DNA from: Prevotella sp. UBA6447
GTDB lineage: Bacteria > Bacteroidota > Bacteroidia > Bacteroidales > Bacteroidaceae
Direction: 5' to 3'
NCBI GenBank assembly: GCA_002437115.1
Contig: DJOD01000063.1
Coordinates: 1 to 49,128 of the forward strand
Length of the DNA: 49,128 nucleotides
The position numbers and the translations under genes are program-made. This document shows positions 8,677-16,520 of the stretch, one piece after another. The notes beneath the pieces are model-generated. The model was not told the origin of the DNA, made no database searches, and saw only the letters and a program-made list of their open reading frames with translations. How positions within the stretch are numbered: the stretch's first letter is position 1; each line of letters begins with the position of its first letter.

Positions 8677-9606
8677 TCACTGCCAGGGTATGCCGTCATC
8701 ACAGGTCTCATAGGCCATTTTAAGGGCTTCCACCGTCGTTATTAGATCTTGGCGGAACCGTTTATCGCCTGTTACACGCACACGCCTGTATTCGCCCATT
8801 CTGAAAACAGGGAACGCCTGCTCATCAAGCTCACCGTTGCAAACATACTCCAATCCACCGTAAACAACGCGCTGCCCCGAACGTGCCCCACGCAAGGTTA
8901 GCCTCAACAGCCCGTGGAAGCCCTCGCCAAACTCGTAGGAAACGCCACTGCTGTCGCGATCGAAATAAAGACAACCATCAGTATGCACATGGCGCAAGAC
9001 TGGCGCAACAGCCGACAAATAAGAGATATGTCGGATCTTCCTGCCACGCCTTTGCGCCACCGTCCTCCAAAGCCCTTGGTCAAAGCAGGCGGCCTTCCAA
9101 GAGGTATTGTGGTAACGACCGTCAACCACCTCCTGCCCATCAGAAGTCCATCGTGAGTTGGCTCGCCGCGACAGCCAGTTGCCATCGCTGTTCCGGCAAA
9201 AAGCCTTTCCGTTCCCGTCAACCCCATAGAACGACACGCTGACCTGGCAACTGTCCACATGAGGATAGGTCGGCGCATAGCACAGCGCCACAACATTGGT
9301 GTCGGGGCGAAGGTAAGGTGTCACGTCGAACGTCATGGAAACGGGGTTGACAGTCAAAGGTTGGCGTGTCGGATAGAGCACTGCCGTGCCCACGTTGCAC
9401 TCATTGACATAGAGCTTGTAGTAGCCCGACGAAACCACCGTCACGCAAGCCCACTGAGGGCGACGTTGCTCCAAATAAGCCTGGCGAAACCACACGTGAG
9501 AAAAGCTATCAGGGTCTGTCACACCTATCCAGTGGGTTCCAAACTCCTGCGCACAGAGCGCCGTCACCCACCACAGACACATCACTATCCAACAAGCTCT
9601 TTTCAT
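8677..9606 (-). CDS. Secreted protein resembling alpha-L-rhamnosidase accessory domains, without a catalytic domain
   Basis: A 309-residue exported protein (signal peptide MKRACWIVMCLWWVTALCAQ). Residues about 50-110 (SGYYKLYVNECNVGTAVLYPTR, split by me from a longer run, then FDVTPYLRPDTN) resemble the N-terminal beta-sandwich of GH78 alpha-L-rhamnosidases. YEFGEGFHGLLRLTLRG at about 225-245 resembles the following beta domain. The (alpha/alpha)6 catalytic barrel of GH78, several hundred residues, is absent and the protein ends cleanly. It may bind carbohydrate or be a remnant. Its start codon is only 4 bp beyond the T tract of the gyrB terminator, so how it is transcribed is unclear. Moderate confidence in fold, low in function. 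Confidence 0.65.
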   Translation of the reverse strand: MKRACWIVMCLWWVTALCAQEFGTHWIGVTDPDSFSHVWFRQAYLEQRRPQWACVTVVSSGYYKLYVNECNVGTAVLYPTRQPLTVNPVSMTFDVTPYLRPDTNVVALCYAPTYPHVDSCQVSVSFYGVDGNGKAFCRNSDGNWLSRRANSRWTSDGQEVVDGRYHNTSWKAACFDQGLWRTVAQRRGRKIRHISYLSAVAPVLRHVHTDGCLYFDRDSSGVSYEFGEGFHGLLRLTLRGARSGQRVVYGGLEYVCNGELDEQAFPVFRMGEYRRVRVTGDKRFRQDLITTVEALKMAYETCDDGIPWQ

Positions 9607-9610
9607 GTCT

Positions 9611-9650
9611 AAAAAAAGGCATGCCTCGCGGTTTCAAGCGTGGTATGCCT
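9611..9650 (-). terminator. gyrB terminator
   Basis: Read on the minus strand, a 13-bp stem with two mismatches (9650-9638 with 9629-9617) is followed by a run of T residues (9617-9611). It is about 100 bp after the gyrB stop and ends next to the start codon of the following gene. Confidence 0.75.
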
Positions 9651-9746
9651 CTATCTTATAGTATAAATGTTAAAGTCTCACCCACCGCCAACCTTCACCT
9701 GTTTCAAGACGGCTGTTCACCGCCTACCGCCTGCAAAAGAGGCACG

Positions 9747-11729
9747 TTAGGCGTCGATATTGGCGTAAGCCGCATTTTCCTCTATAAACTCCCTGCGCGG
9801 CTCCACGTCATCACCCATGAGCATGGAGAAAATCTCGTCGGCCTCAGCTGCGTTTTCGATGGTGACGCGCTTCAGCAAACGTGACTTGGGATCCATGGTG
9901 GTCTCCCACAGTTGCTCTGGGTTCATCTCACCCAAACCTTTGTATCGCTGCGTGTGGATACGCTTGCCGTCTTCCACACCCTCACCATACTTGTCGAGGA
10001 ACACCTGTCGTTGCTGGTCATTGTAGCAATACTCGCTCACGCGCTTGTTGCCCGCGTGGAACTCACACTTGTAGAGCGGCGGCGTGGCAATATAAAGATG
10101 GCCGTCCTCGATGATTTTCGGCATGAAGCGATAGAAGAGCGTCATGATAAGTGTGTCGATGTGAGAGCCATCGACATCGGCATCAGTCATGATGATAATC
10201 TTGTCATAACGGAGCTTGTCGATGTTGGCCTCGCGGTCGTCCTCGCCCTCGACACCAAAGCGAACGCCTATCGACTGGATGATGTTCATGACCGACTCGG
10301 CCTCGAACACGCGGTGCCATTGCACCTTCTCCACATTCAATATCTTTCCGCGCAAAGGCAAGATAGCCTGCGTGTAGCGGTCGCGCCCTTGCTTGGCAGA
10401 CCCGCCAGCCGAATCACCCTCGACGAGGAATATCTCGCATTGCTTAGGGTCCTTGTTGGAACAGTCGGCCAACTTGCCTGGCAGTCCTCCTCCACTCATG
10501 ACGTTCTTGCGCTGGACGCTCTCGCGAGCCTTACGAGCCGCGATGCGCGCGGTGGCCGCAAGGATGACCTTCTCGCAGATTTTCTTGGCCTCATCAGGAT
10601 GTTCCTCCAAGTAATCGGTCAGTGCCTCGCCCACAGCTTGCTGCACGGCTCCCACCACCTCGTTGTTTCCCAACTTAGTCTTGGTCTGTCCCTCAAACTG
10701 AGGTTCGGCCACCTTGATGGAGATGACAGCCGTCAGTCCTTCTCGGAAGTCTTCGCCAGCCACCTCAATCTTGGCCTTCTCAATCTGCTTGGATATCTGC
10801 GGGTCGTTGTCAGCGTAGTTTTTCAGCGTGCGGGTCAATGCCATCCTGAAGCCCGTCACATGCGTACCGCCCTCAATGGTGTTGATGTTGTTGACATAAG
10901 AGTGGAGATTCTCCGAGTAATCGGTGTTGTACATGATGGCCACTTCGATGGGAACTCCCTGCTTTTCCGTCTTCAAGTAGATGACATCATCGAAGAGATG
11001 CGTGCGGTGGCGGTCAATGTATCTCACAAACTCCTTGAGACCATCCTTGGCGTGGAAGACCTGCGAGCGGGTCTTTCCCTCCTCATCTGGCCGCATATCG
11101 GACAGCGTGATTCGTATGCCCGCGTTGAGATAAGCCAGCTCTCGCATACGACGCGCCACAACATCCCACTGGAAGTTCGTCGTGGTGAAGATTGTAGGGT
11201 CTGGCCAGAACTGCTGGCGCGTTCCACGCTTGGTGGTCTCGCCGACGACCTTCACAGGATAGAGCGGCTTGCCCTTTTCGTATTCCTGCTGGTAAATCTT
11301 GCCGTCGCGGAAGACTTGCGAGAGCATATGAGTAGACAAGGCATTGACGCAGCTCACGCCCACGCCATGCAGACCGCCCGACACCTTATAGGAATTTTTG
11401 TCGAACTTACCGCCCGCGTGCAACACGGTCATCACCACCTCAAGGGCACTCTTGTGCAATTTCTTGTGCTCATCCACAGGGATGCCACGCCCGTTGTCCT
11501 CCACGGTACAGCTTCCGTCGGTGTTGAGTGTCACCTCAATGTCGGTGCAATAGCCTGCCATGGCCTCGTCAATGCAGTTGTCCACGGTCTCATTGATGAG
11601 GTGGTGAAGTCCCTTTTCCGACACGTCGCCTATGTACATGGCCGGGCGTTTGCGAACGGCCTCAAGACCCTCAAGCACCTGGATGTTTGAGGCTGAATAA
11701 TTATCTTCGGGATTGTGATTGTCTGCCAT
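9747..11729 (-). CDS. gyrB: DNA gyrase subunit B
   Basis: ATPase subunit of gyrase, which introduces negative supercoils; partner of GyrA (not in the window). At 660 residues it has the compact length usual for GyrB without the proteobacterial insertion. GHKL ATPase motifs: NETVDNCIDEA near residue 46, VEDNGRGIP with Asp78, and GGLHGVGVSCVNAL at 118-131, with QTKTKLGN at 348-355 as the ATP-contacting loop. TOPRIM: EGDSAGG (437-443) and DADVDGSH (516-523). The C-terminal zone contains RYKGLGEMNPEQLWET, the GyrA-contacting region. The PLRGKILNVEK signature supports GyrB rather than ParE. It is transcribed alone from a promoter just upstream. Confidence 0.96.
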   Translation of the reverse strand: MADNHNPEDNYSASNIQVLEGLEAVRKRPAMYIGDVSEKGLHHLINETVDNCIDEAMAGYCTDIEVTLNTDGSCTVEDNGRGIPVDEHKKLHKSALEVVMTVLHAGGKFDKNSYKVSGGLHGVGVSCVNALSTHMLSQVFRDGKIYQQEYEKGKPLYPVKVVGETTKRGTRQQFWPDPTIFTTTNFQWDVVARRMRELAYLNAGIRITLSDMRPDEEGKTRSQVFHAKDGLKEFVRYIDRHRTHLFDDVIYLKTEKQGVPIEVAIMYNTDYSENLHSYVNNINTIEGGTHVTGFRMALTRTLKNYADNDPQISKQIEKAKIEVAGEDFREGLTAVISIKVAEPQFEGQTKTKLGNNEVVGAVQQAVGEALTDYLEEHPDEAKKICEKVILAATARIAARKARESVQRKNVMSGGGLPGKLADCSNKDPKQCEIFLVEGDSAGGSAKQGRDRYTQAILPLRGKILNVEKVQWHRVFEAESVMNIIQSIGVRFGVEGEDDREANIDKLRYDKIIIMTDADVDGSHIDTLIMTLFYRFMPKIIEDGHLYIATPPLYKCEFHAGNKRVSEYCYNDQQRQVFLDKYGEGVEDGKRIHTQRYKGLGEMNPEQLWETTMDPKSRLLKRVTIENAAEADEIFSMLMGDDVEPRREFIEENAAYANIDA

Positions 11730-11753
11730 TTTACTTGAAATAGTTTATTGTTG

Positions 11754-11785
11754 CAAAGATACTAAAATTCACGCAAACGATAAAA
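11754..11785 (-). promoter_or_regulatory. Candidate gyrB promoter
   Basis: On the minus strand TATCTTTG (11761-11754) matches the -7 consensus. A weaker TTTTA lies about 20 bp upstream (about 11785-11781). Confidence 0.55.
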
Positions 11786-11855
11786 TTTTCAAGGCTAATA
11801 AATAAGGTGTCAGGAGAATAAACAAGCGGGCTTCCAGGGGATACGCCTCGTCAAT

Positions 11856-11889
11856 AAAAGCAAGGCCGCACCCTTTGGAGGGCACGGCC
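11856..11889 (-). terminator. rpsT terminator
   Basis: On the minus strand GGCCG-TG-CCCT / AGGG-TG-CGGCC forms a stem with an internal loop (11889-11864), followed by TTGCTTTT. It is 32 bp after the rpsT stop. Confidence 0.75.
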
Positions 11890-11921
11890 GGTATATGATT
11901 ATAAAGCTATGGCTCGTCTTC

Positions 11922-12176
11922 TTAGCCGAGCTTCTTGATATGCAAAGCGAGGCTTGACTTCAAGTTGGCAGCCTTGTTCTTATGGATAAGGTTGGTCTTG
12001 GCCAGCTTGTCGAGCATCTTCTGCACAACGGGGAACTGCTTAACAGCCTCTTCCTTGTCAGTGGTAGCGCGCAGCTTGCGCACGGCGTTACGCATGGTCT
12101 TTGCATAATATTTGTTGTGAAGCGTGCGGACCTTAGTCTGACGAATTCTCTTGATTGATGATTTGTGATTTGCCAT
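11922..12176 (-). CDS. rpsT: 30S ribosomal protein S20
   Basis: An 84-residue basic helical protein of the small subunit that binds 16S rRNA. MANHKSSIKRIRQ at the N-terminus and the Lys/Arg-rich C-terminal half (KNKAANLKSSLALHIKKLG) are characteristic, and the length is normal. It lies 39 bp downstream of tRNA-Glu on the same strand with no separate promoter seen, so the two probably share a transcript. Confidence 0.97.
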   Translation of the reverse strand: MANHKSSIKRIRQTKVRTLHNKYYAKTMRNAVRKLRATTDKEEAVKQFPVVQKMLDKLAKTNLIHKNKAANLKSSLALHIKKLG

Positions 12177-12215
12177 CTTTATCTTTATTCTTTTCTTATT
12201 TTTACCTTTTAGGAG

Positions 12216-12287
12216 TAGTCCCTAGCAGAATCGAACTGCTCTTTAGAGAATGAAAATCTCTCGTCCTAACCGATAGACGAAGGGACC
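12216..12287 (-). tRNA. tRNA-Glu (anticodon UUC)
   Basis: A 72-nt cloverleaf on the minus strand. Acceptor 5' strand GGTCCCT pairs with AGGGACT (G-U at the first pair). The D arm has TCGTCTATCGGTTAGGAC. The anticodon stem AGAGA/TCTCT encloses TTTTCAT with anticodon TTC. The T arm is AGCAG/CTGCT with TTCGATT. CCA is not encoded. It precedes rpsT. Confidence 0.96.
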
Positions 12288-12308
12288 GTCTGCTTATTTA
12301 AGCGGGTG

Positions 12309-12340
12309 CAAAGTTACTGTTTTTTGTTTAACCTTCCAAA
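12309..12340 (-). promoter_or_regulatory. Promoter for tRNA-Glu and probably rpsT
   Basis: Minus strand: TTTG (12340-12337), 20 bp, TAACTTTG (12316-12309). It ends about 20 bp upstream of the tRNA 5' end. Confidence 0.8.
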
Positions 12341-12379
12341 TTTTCAACCAAAAATTTTCTCTAAACGCCTGATTTTTCG

Positions 12380-12387
12380 TATTTTTG
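12380..12387 (+). promoter_or_regulatory. Candidate -7 element of recO
   Basis: TATTTTTG matches TAnnTTTG and lies 7 bp before the recO ATG. No convincing -33 box is present, so the call is weak. Confidence 0.35.
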
Positions 12388-12394
12388 CCTACCT

Positions 12395-13120
12395 ATGGAG
12401 ATAAAAACCGCAGCAATCGTGCTTCACGCACTGAAGTATGGCGAGTCGCAGATGATTGTCGACTTGTTTACTCGCCGTTTGGGGAGGGTGTCGTTTTTCT
12501 GCCATCTGCCGAAGTCGGGCAAGGGCAAAATCAAGAAGCAACTGTTTCAGCCGTTAACCATCCTCGACATCGTTTTCAACTACCGTTCCCAAGCCTCCAT
12601 GCAGCGTTTCGTCGACCTGCGCCTGGCCAAGCCCTTTGTTTCAGTGCCCTTTGAGCCTGTCAAGCTGTCGATTTCATTGTTCCTGGCCGAGTTTCTCAAC
12701 TATGTCACGCGTGGCGAGCAACAGAACGAGCCCCTCTTCGATTACATGGAGGACAGCCTACTGTGGCTTGACAACGTGGCCAAGCAGTATGCCAACTTCC
12801 ACTTGGTGTTTATGATGCGCCTGTCACGCTTTATCGGCTTCTACCCCAACCTGGAGGAGGGCAACGGCAACCAGTGGTTTGACCTGCGCAACAGTGTTTT
12901 CACGCCAGTTCGTCCGTCTCACCCCGACTACCTGGAACCAGCCGAAGCGTCAAGCATAGCCTTGCTGATGAGGATGGACTACAAGAACATGCACTTGTAC
13001 CGGCTGAGCCTGGCCGAGCGCAATCGCTGCACGGAGCTGATCATTCGCTACTATCGCCTACATGTCCCTGGATTTCCCGAAATGAAGTCATTGCCCGTGT
13101 TGCAGGCCCTTTTCAGATAA
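12395..13120 (+). CDS. recO: DNA repair protein RecO
   Basis: A 241-residue RecO-family protein that helps RecR and RecA load at single-stranded gaps (RecF pathway). The N-terminal OB-fold segment reads AAIVLHALKYGESQMIVDLF and is followed by RRLGRVSFFCHLPKSG; the helical C-terminal part contains FMMRLSRFIGFYPN. The CxxC zinc pairs seen in some RecO proteins are absent, as in other Bacteroidota members. Its 3' end overlaps the convergent WYL gene by 33 bp. It is divergent from tRNA-Glu. Confidence 0.93.
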   Translation: MEIKTAAIVLHALKYGESQMIVDLFTRRLGRVSFFCHLPKSGKGKIKKQLFQPLTILDIVFNYRSQASMQRFVDLRLAKPFVSVPFEPVKLSISLFLAEFLNYVTRGEQQNEPLFDYMEDSLLWLDNVAKQYANFHLVFMMRLSRFIGFYPNLEEGNGNQWFDLRNSVFTPVRPSHPDYLEPAEASSIALLMRMDYKNMHLYRLSLAERNRCTELIIRYYRLHVPGFPEMKSLPVLQALFR

Positions 13121-14077
13121 GTCCTGCGCCGCCTGACGGGATCCAGAGGCCTGAGAAGACGGGGCGGCAGCGCGCTCGAAGGGCTTCCACCGGACCATTT
13201 TCTCATTGAGAAAATCCTTCAAGCCCTCTCCCTCAAGCACCTCCACATGGTCGAAAAGTCCAAGCACAAAGCGTCCTATGCCAATGTAGCTCACCAGGTC
13301 AGCCTCAAAAACCCACTTGCCCTGTGCCTCAGGCGTAATCATCACCGACGAGTGGGGATACTCTTCGAGCATCAGGTTGCGAGCGAGCAGGTCGAAGCGC
13401 AAGCGCACATGGTGCTTCTCCTCTCCCGCAAACATGAACATGTCGGTGTAGACATCCTTGTGTTTGCTCTCGTTGAACCAAGGCGTGTCGACAACCTCCA
13501 CGCTCTGGATGCGCGACACTTTGAATGTCTTGTTCACGCCCGACTTCAGCTCGAAGGCCCGCACGTCGTTCTTGTCGCCCAGAAAGGTGAAAGGCTCCAC
13601 CACCCTGTCGGCGACGCTCTGGCTGTGGGGCGACGCGTAGCCATGGAGAATGACCACCCGCTTGCGGCGTATGGCGCGCTCAAGCTGCGTGACATTGTTA
13701 TAGATGTGTCGCTGGATGCGCACGTCAGTATATTGCGCCAAGTGATAGAAGCGCTCAAGCTTTCGCTTGAGCATGGAGGCCATGGCGTTGTCTTGCTCCA
13801 CGGCTGTCAACAGCCCGTGGAGGTAGATGGCCTCGTTTTCCGTAAAGTCTACCGCTGTGGCTATTGACTGAAAAAAGGGGGAACGGGGGTCGATGTGGTA
13901 ATAACGGCCTTCGTGAACGACAACAAATCCCGATTTCCGCAGCACCCCAATCGTGTAATAAAGGTTTCGCGTGGAGGTGCCCAGCACCGTTGCCAACTCG
14001 TTGGCAGTGTGGTCTTGGCCATCAGTCATCGCGCTGATGAGGTCAAGCCATTTGGTCAAAGTTGATGAAGTAGGCAT
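13088..14077 (-). CDS. WYL-domain transcriptional regulator
   Basis: A 329-residue regulator. Residues about 1-60 form a winged-helix HTH (DHTANELATVLGTSTRNLYY, then GVLRKSGF). The middle carries a WYL-type ligand-sensing domain (RRKRVVILHGYASPHS at about 138-153, then VEPFTFLGDKNDVRAFEL), and a C-terminal extension is typical of the PafB/YobV group. WYL proteins often sense nucleic acid or nucleotides during stress, but the target here is unknown. It lies 39 bp after rnhB on the same strand, so the two are probably co-transcribed. Its last 33 bp overlap recO antisense. Confidence 0.88.
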   Translation of the reverse strand: MPTSSTLTKWLDLISAMTDGQDHTANELATVLGTSTRNLYYTIGVLRKSGFVVVHEGRYYHIDPRSPFFQSIATAVDFTENEAIYLHGLLTAVEQDNAMASMLKRKLERFYHLAQYTDVRIQRHIYNNVTQLERAIRRKRVVILHGYASPHSQSVADRVVEPFTFLGDKNDVRAFELKSGVNKTFKVSRIQSVEVVDTPWFNESKHKDVYTDMFMFAGEEKHHVRLRFDLLARNLMLEEYPHSSVMITPEAQGKWVFEADLVSYIGIGRFVLGLFDHVEVLEGEGLKDFLNEKMVRWKPFERAAAPSSQASGSRQAAQDLSEKGLQHGQ

Positions 14078-14116
14078 AAGGCAAGAGTTTACAGGTGACG
14101 AATGGGAGCGTGTGTC

Positions 14117-14737
14117 TCATTTGGCAGGCAACGCGTCCCAATCGATGGAAGTCTGGCAATGGCCCAGCAAATTGAACGACCGGCGATGGTAGGGAGTCAC
14201 CCCATGTGCCTCGATGCCCGCATAATGCTTGGCCGTGGGATAGCCCTTGTTATGCTCCCAATCATAGTAAGGATAGTCTTGGGCCAAGCGGCACATATAA
14301 TCGTCGCGAAAAGTTTTGGCCAAGATGCTCGCGGCAGCAATCGACTGGTAGGTGGCATCGCCTTTCACGACGCACATGTGAGGCACACCAGGATAAGGAT
14401 CAAAGCGATTGCCGTCGATGAGAAGTGCCTCTGGCGCGACACGCAATTGGGCAATGGCACGGTGCATGGCCAGGAATGAGGCGTGCAGGATGTTCACCTT
14501 GTCAATCTCATCGGGCGTCACCTCGCCCACCGCCCAGGCAAGCGCGTCACGCTCTATCTGCCCTCGCAAGGCATAGCGCTTCTTGGGTGTGAGTTTTTTC
14601 GAGTCGTTGAGGTCTGGGTTCACATAGTCATGGGGCAAGATGACAGCAGCCGCGAACACGCTGCCCGCTAAGCATCCACGTCCAGCCTCATCGCAACCAG
14701 CTTCCAGCACATCAGGGTTAAAATAAGGTCTCAACAT
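14117..14737 (-). CDS. rnhB: Ribonuclease HII
   Basis: Cleaves RNA in RNA-DNA hybrids and at single ribonucleotides in DNA. The 206-residue protein has GCDEAGRGCLAGSV with catalytic Asp16 and Glu17, IDGNRF with Asp108 and VVKGDATYQSIAAASILAK with Asp127, the complete metal-binding set. Length is normal. It is the first gene of a likely rnhB-WYL unit and diverges from the small membrane-protein gene at 14841. Confidence 0.97.
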   Translation of the reverse strand: MLRPYFNPDVLEAGCDEAGRGCLAGSVFAAAVILPHDYVNPDLNDSKKLTPKKRYALRGQIERDALAWAVGEVTPDEIDKVNILHASFLAMHRAIAQLRVAPEALLIDGNRFDPYPGVPHMCVVKGDATYQSIAAASILAKTFRDDYMCRLAQDYPYYDWEHNKGYPTAKHYAGIEAHGVTPYHRRSFNLLGHCQTSIDWDALPAK

Positions 14738-14800
14738 ACAGCTTTAACGTTTTTAACAAGTTATTATTGCGTAGTGAAATGACATTTCTTTCCGAACGGG

Positions 14801-14808
14801 TAACTTTG
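14801..14808 (+). promoter_or_regulatory. -7 element upstream of the 102-aa gene
   Basis: TAACTTTG is a full consensus match, 32 bp before the ATG at 14841. No clear -33 box at the expected distance. Confidence 0.6.
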
Positions 14809-14840
14809 CAGCAGAAAACAAGAACAAAACACCAAGCCTT

Positions 14841-15149
14841 ATGGAAAAGAACGTCACACTATCAACATCCGGTCAAGTGGAGGTAAACCTCCAAGTCCTG
14901 TCCAACAGTATGCAAGCTGCTATCCGCAAACTGCTTTTTGCGGCTTTGTCGCCCCTTGAATGGCTGCGGGAGTATTATTCAAAGGTGTGCGAGAAACCGT
15001 TGACCATGCGGCAAACTGTAGAGCTCATAGCTGTCCAACTGGCATTTTTTGCCACTGCATTTCCAGCAGACTCCTCCTGGTTGGCACGCATCGGCTGTGG
15101 GATTTGCCTGGTTGCTTTGCTCTGGCGCTGCAAGAAATTCCTGTCTTGA
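14841..15149 (+). CDS. Small membrane protein of unknown function
   Basis: A 102-residue protein that I do not recognise. The N-terminal half is soluble and amphipathic (VNLQVLSNSMQAAIRKLLF). Two hydrophobic segments follow, about 61-75 (VELIAVQLAFFATAF) and 82-95 (ARIGCGICLVALLW), ending in a short basic tail, so a hairpin inner-membrane protein is likely. It has its own consensus -7 box upstream and a strong terminator immediately downstream, which supports a real monocistronic gene. Confidence 0.7.
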   Translation: MEKNVTLSTSGQVEVNLQVLSNSMQAAIRKLLFAALSPLEWLREYYSKVCEKPLTMRQTVELIAVQLAFFATAFPADSSWLARIGCGICLVALLWRCKKFLS

Positions 15150-15156
15150 CCTATCT

Positions 15157-15209
15157 AAAAAGCCATTCCCGACTCCGGTATGAAAAGTCGAAGTCGGGAA
15201 TGGCTTTTT
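15157..15209. terminator. Bidirectional intrinsic terminator
   Basis: A perfect 18-bp stem (AAAAAGCCATTCCCGACT, 15157-15174, with 15192-15209) has A and T runs at its base, so it works in both directions. It serves the 102-aa gene on the plus strand and the end of the suf operon (sufS stop at 15242) on the minus strand. Confidence 0.92.
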
Positions 15210-15241
15210 CGGTTTGCAACCTTAGGCAGCGTTGGCAAGTA

Positions 15242-16498
15242 TCAGAACATCTTGCTAACGCGCCGAATGCCCGCCACAAGGGCATCGACCTCCTCTCGCG
15301 TGTTGTAAAGGGCAAACGAAGCGCGCACCGTACCCAGCACTCCCAGGCAATCCATCAACGGTTGCGCGCAGTGGTGACCCGTGCGAACAGCAATGCCCAA
15401 CTGGTCGAGCAGAGTGCCCATATCCATGTGGTGGATGTTGCGCACGTTGAAGCTGATGACGGCATCGCCAACGGCATCATCAGGATGGCCTGAAAGAGAG
15501 GGCTCGGCATCATGGCCGTAGATATGTATGCCATGTATAGTGCGGAGTTGCTCAAGGGCATAACGTGTGAGTTCACGCTCATGGCGTTCTATATTTTTCA
15601 AGCCCAAGCGTTCCATATACTGTATGGCCACAGCCAGCCCGTGTGTAGCCACATAGTCGGGGGTACCAGCCTCAAACTTGAGAGGTGGACGCTCGAAAGT
15701 GGTCTTCTCGAAGCTCACATGCTCGATCATTTCGCCACCGCCCTGGTATGGAGGCAGCTTGTCAAGCCAGGATTCCTTTCCGTAGAGGACGCCTATCCCT
15801 GTGGGGCCATACATCTTATGGCCACTGAAAACAAAGAAATCGCAGTCGAGGTCTTGTACGTCGACGGCAAAATGGGGTGTGCTCTGCGCGCCGTCTACCA
15901 TCACAGGCACATTGTGCGCATGGGCAATGGCGATGAGCTGCTTCACGGGATTGACCGTTCCGAGCACATTGCTCACTTGCGCCACACTTACCATCTTGGT
16001 GCGCTCATTGAAAAGCGACTGGTAAGCTCCGATATCGAGCACACCTCCATCAGACATCGGAATGACACGCAACTTAATGCCCCGCTTGCGGGCTTGCAGT
16101 TGCCAGGGGACTATGTTGCTGTGATGCTCCATGACGGAGACAATGACCTCGTCGCCTGCCTTCATAAACTCGTCGCCATAGGTGCTGGCCACCAAATTGA
16201 GTCCTTCGGTGGTTCCTCGGGTGAAAACAATCTCACTCACACTGCGGGCATTGACAAAACGGCGTACGGCCTCGCGCGCTTGCTCATGAAGCTCAGTGGC
16301 CTGCACGCTAAGGTAATGCACCCCCCGATGCACATTGGCATTGGCATTGAGGTACTCATCGCGCATGGCATCGAGCACACACAGGGGCTTCTGCGTGGTG
16401 GCCGCATTGTCTAAATAGACCAGCGGCTTGCCGTGCACATCATGGGCCAGGATGGGAAAATCGCCTCGCACGTCCTGGATGTTGTATCCTGTTTCCAT
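15242..16498 (-). CDS. sufS: Cysteine desulfurase SufS
   Basis: PLP enzyme that takes sulfur from cysteine as a persulfide for Fe-S cluster assembly. 418 residues, normal for group II desulfurases. Cofactor Lys228 lies in FSGHKMYGPTGIGVLYG; the catalytic persulfide Cys377 lies in RTGHHCAQPLM. VMEHHSNIVPWQ and DGAQSTPHF are further signatures. It is the last gene of the suf cluster, 22 bp after sufD, and is followed by a strong terminator. No sufE or sufU sulfur acceptor gene is in the window. Confidence 0.97.
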   Translation of the reverse strand: METGYNIQDVRGDFPILAHDVHGKPLVYLDNAATTQKPLCVLDAMRDEYLNANANVHRGVHYLSVQATELHEQAREAVRRFVNARSVSEIVFTRGTTEGLNLVASTYGDEFMKAGDEVIVSVMEHHSNIVPWQLQARKRGIKLRVIPMSDGGVLDIGAYQSLFNERTKMVSVAQVSNVLGTVNPVKQLIAIAHAHNVPVMVDGAQSTPHFAVDVQDLDCDFFVFSGHKMYGPTGIGVLYGKESWLDKLPPYQGGGEMIEHVSFEKTTFERPPLKFEAGTPDYVATHGLAVAIQYMERLGLKNIERHERELTRYALEQLRTIHGIHIYGHDAEPSLSGHPDDAVGDAVISFNVRNIHHMDMGTLLDQLGIAVRTGHHCAQPLMDCLGVLGTVRASFALYNTREEVDALVAGIRRVSKMF

Positions 16499-16520
16499 TG
16501 TTTACGATTTTAACACGTTG

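Noticed and set aside
9912..11690. A very long open frame antisense to gyrB
   Set aside because: It mirrors the codon structure of gyrB, whose motifs are unmistakable, and its translation is low-complexity with no family features. The same applies to long antisense frames over the C10 protease, infB, gpmI and the S41 protease.
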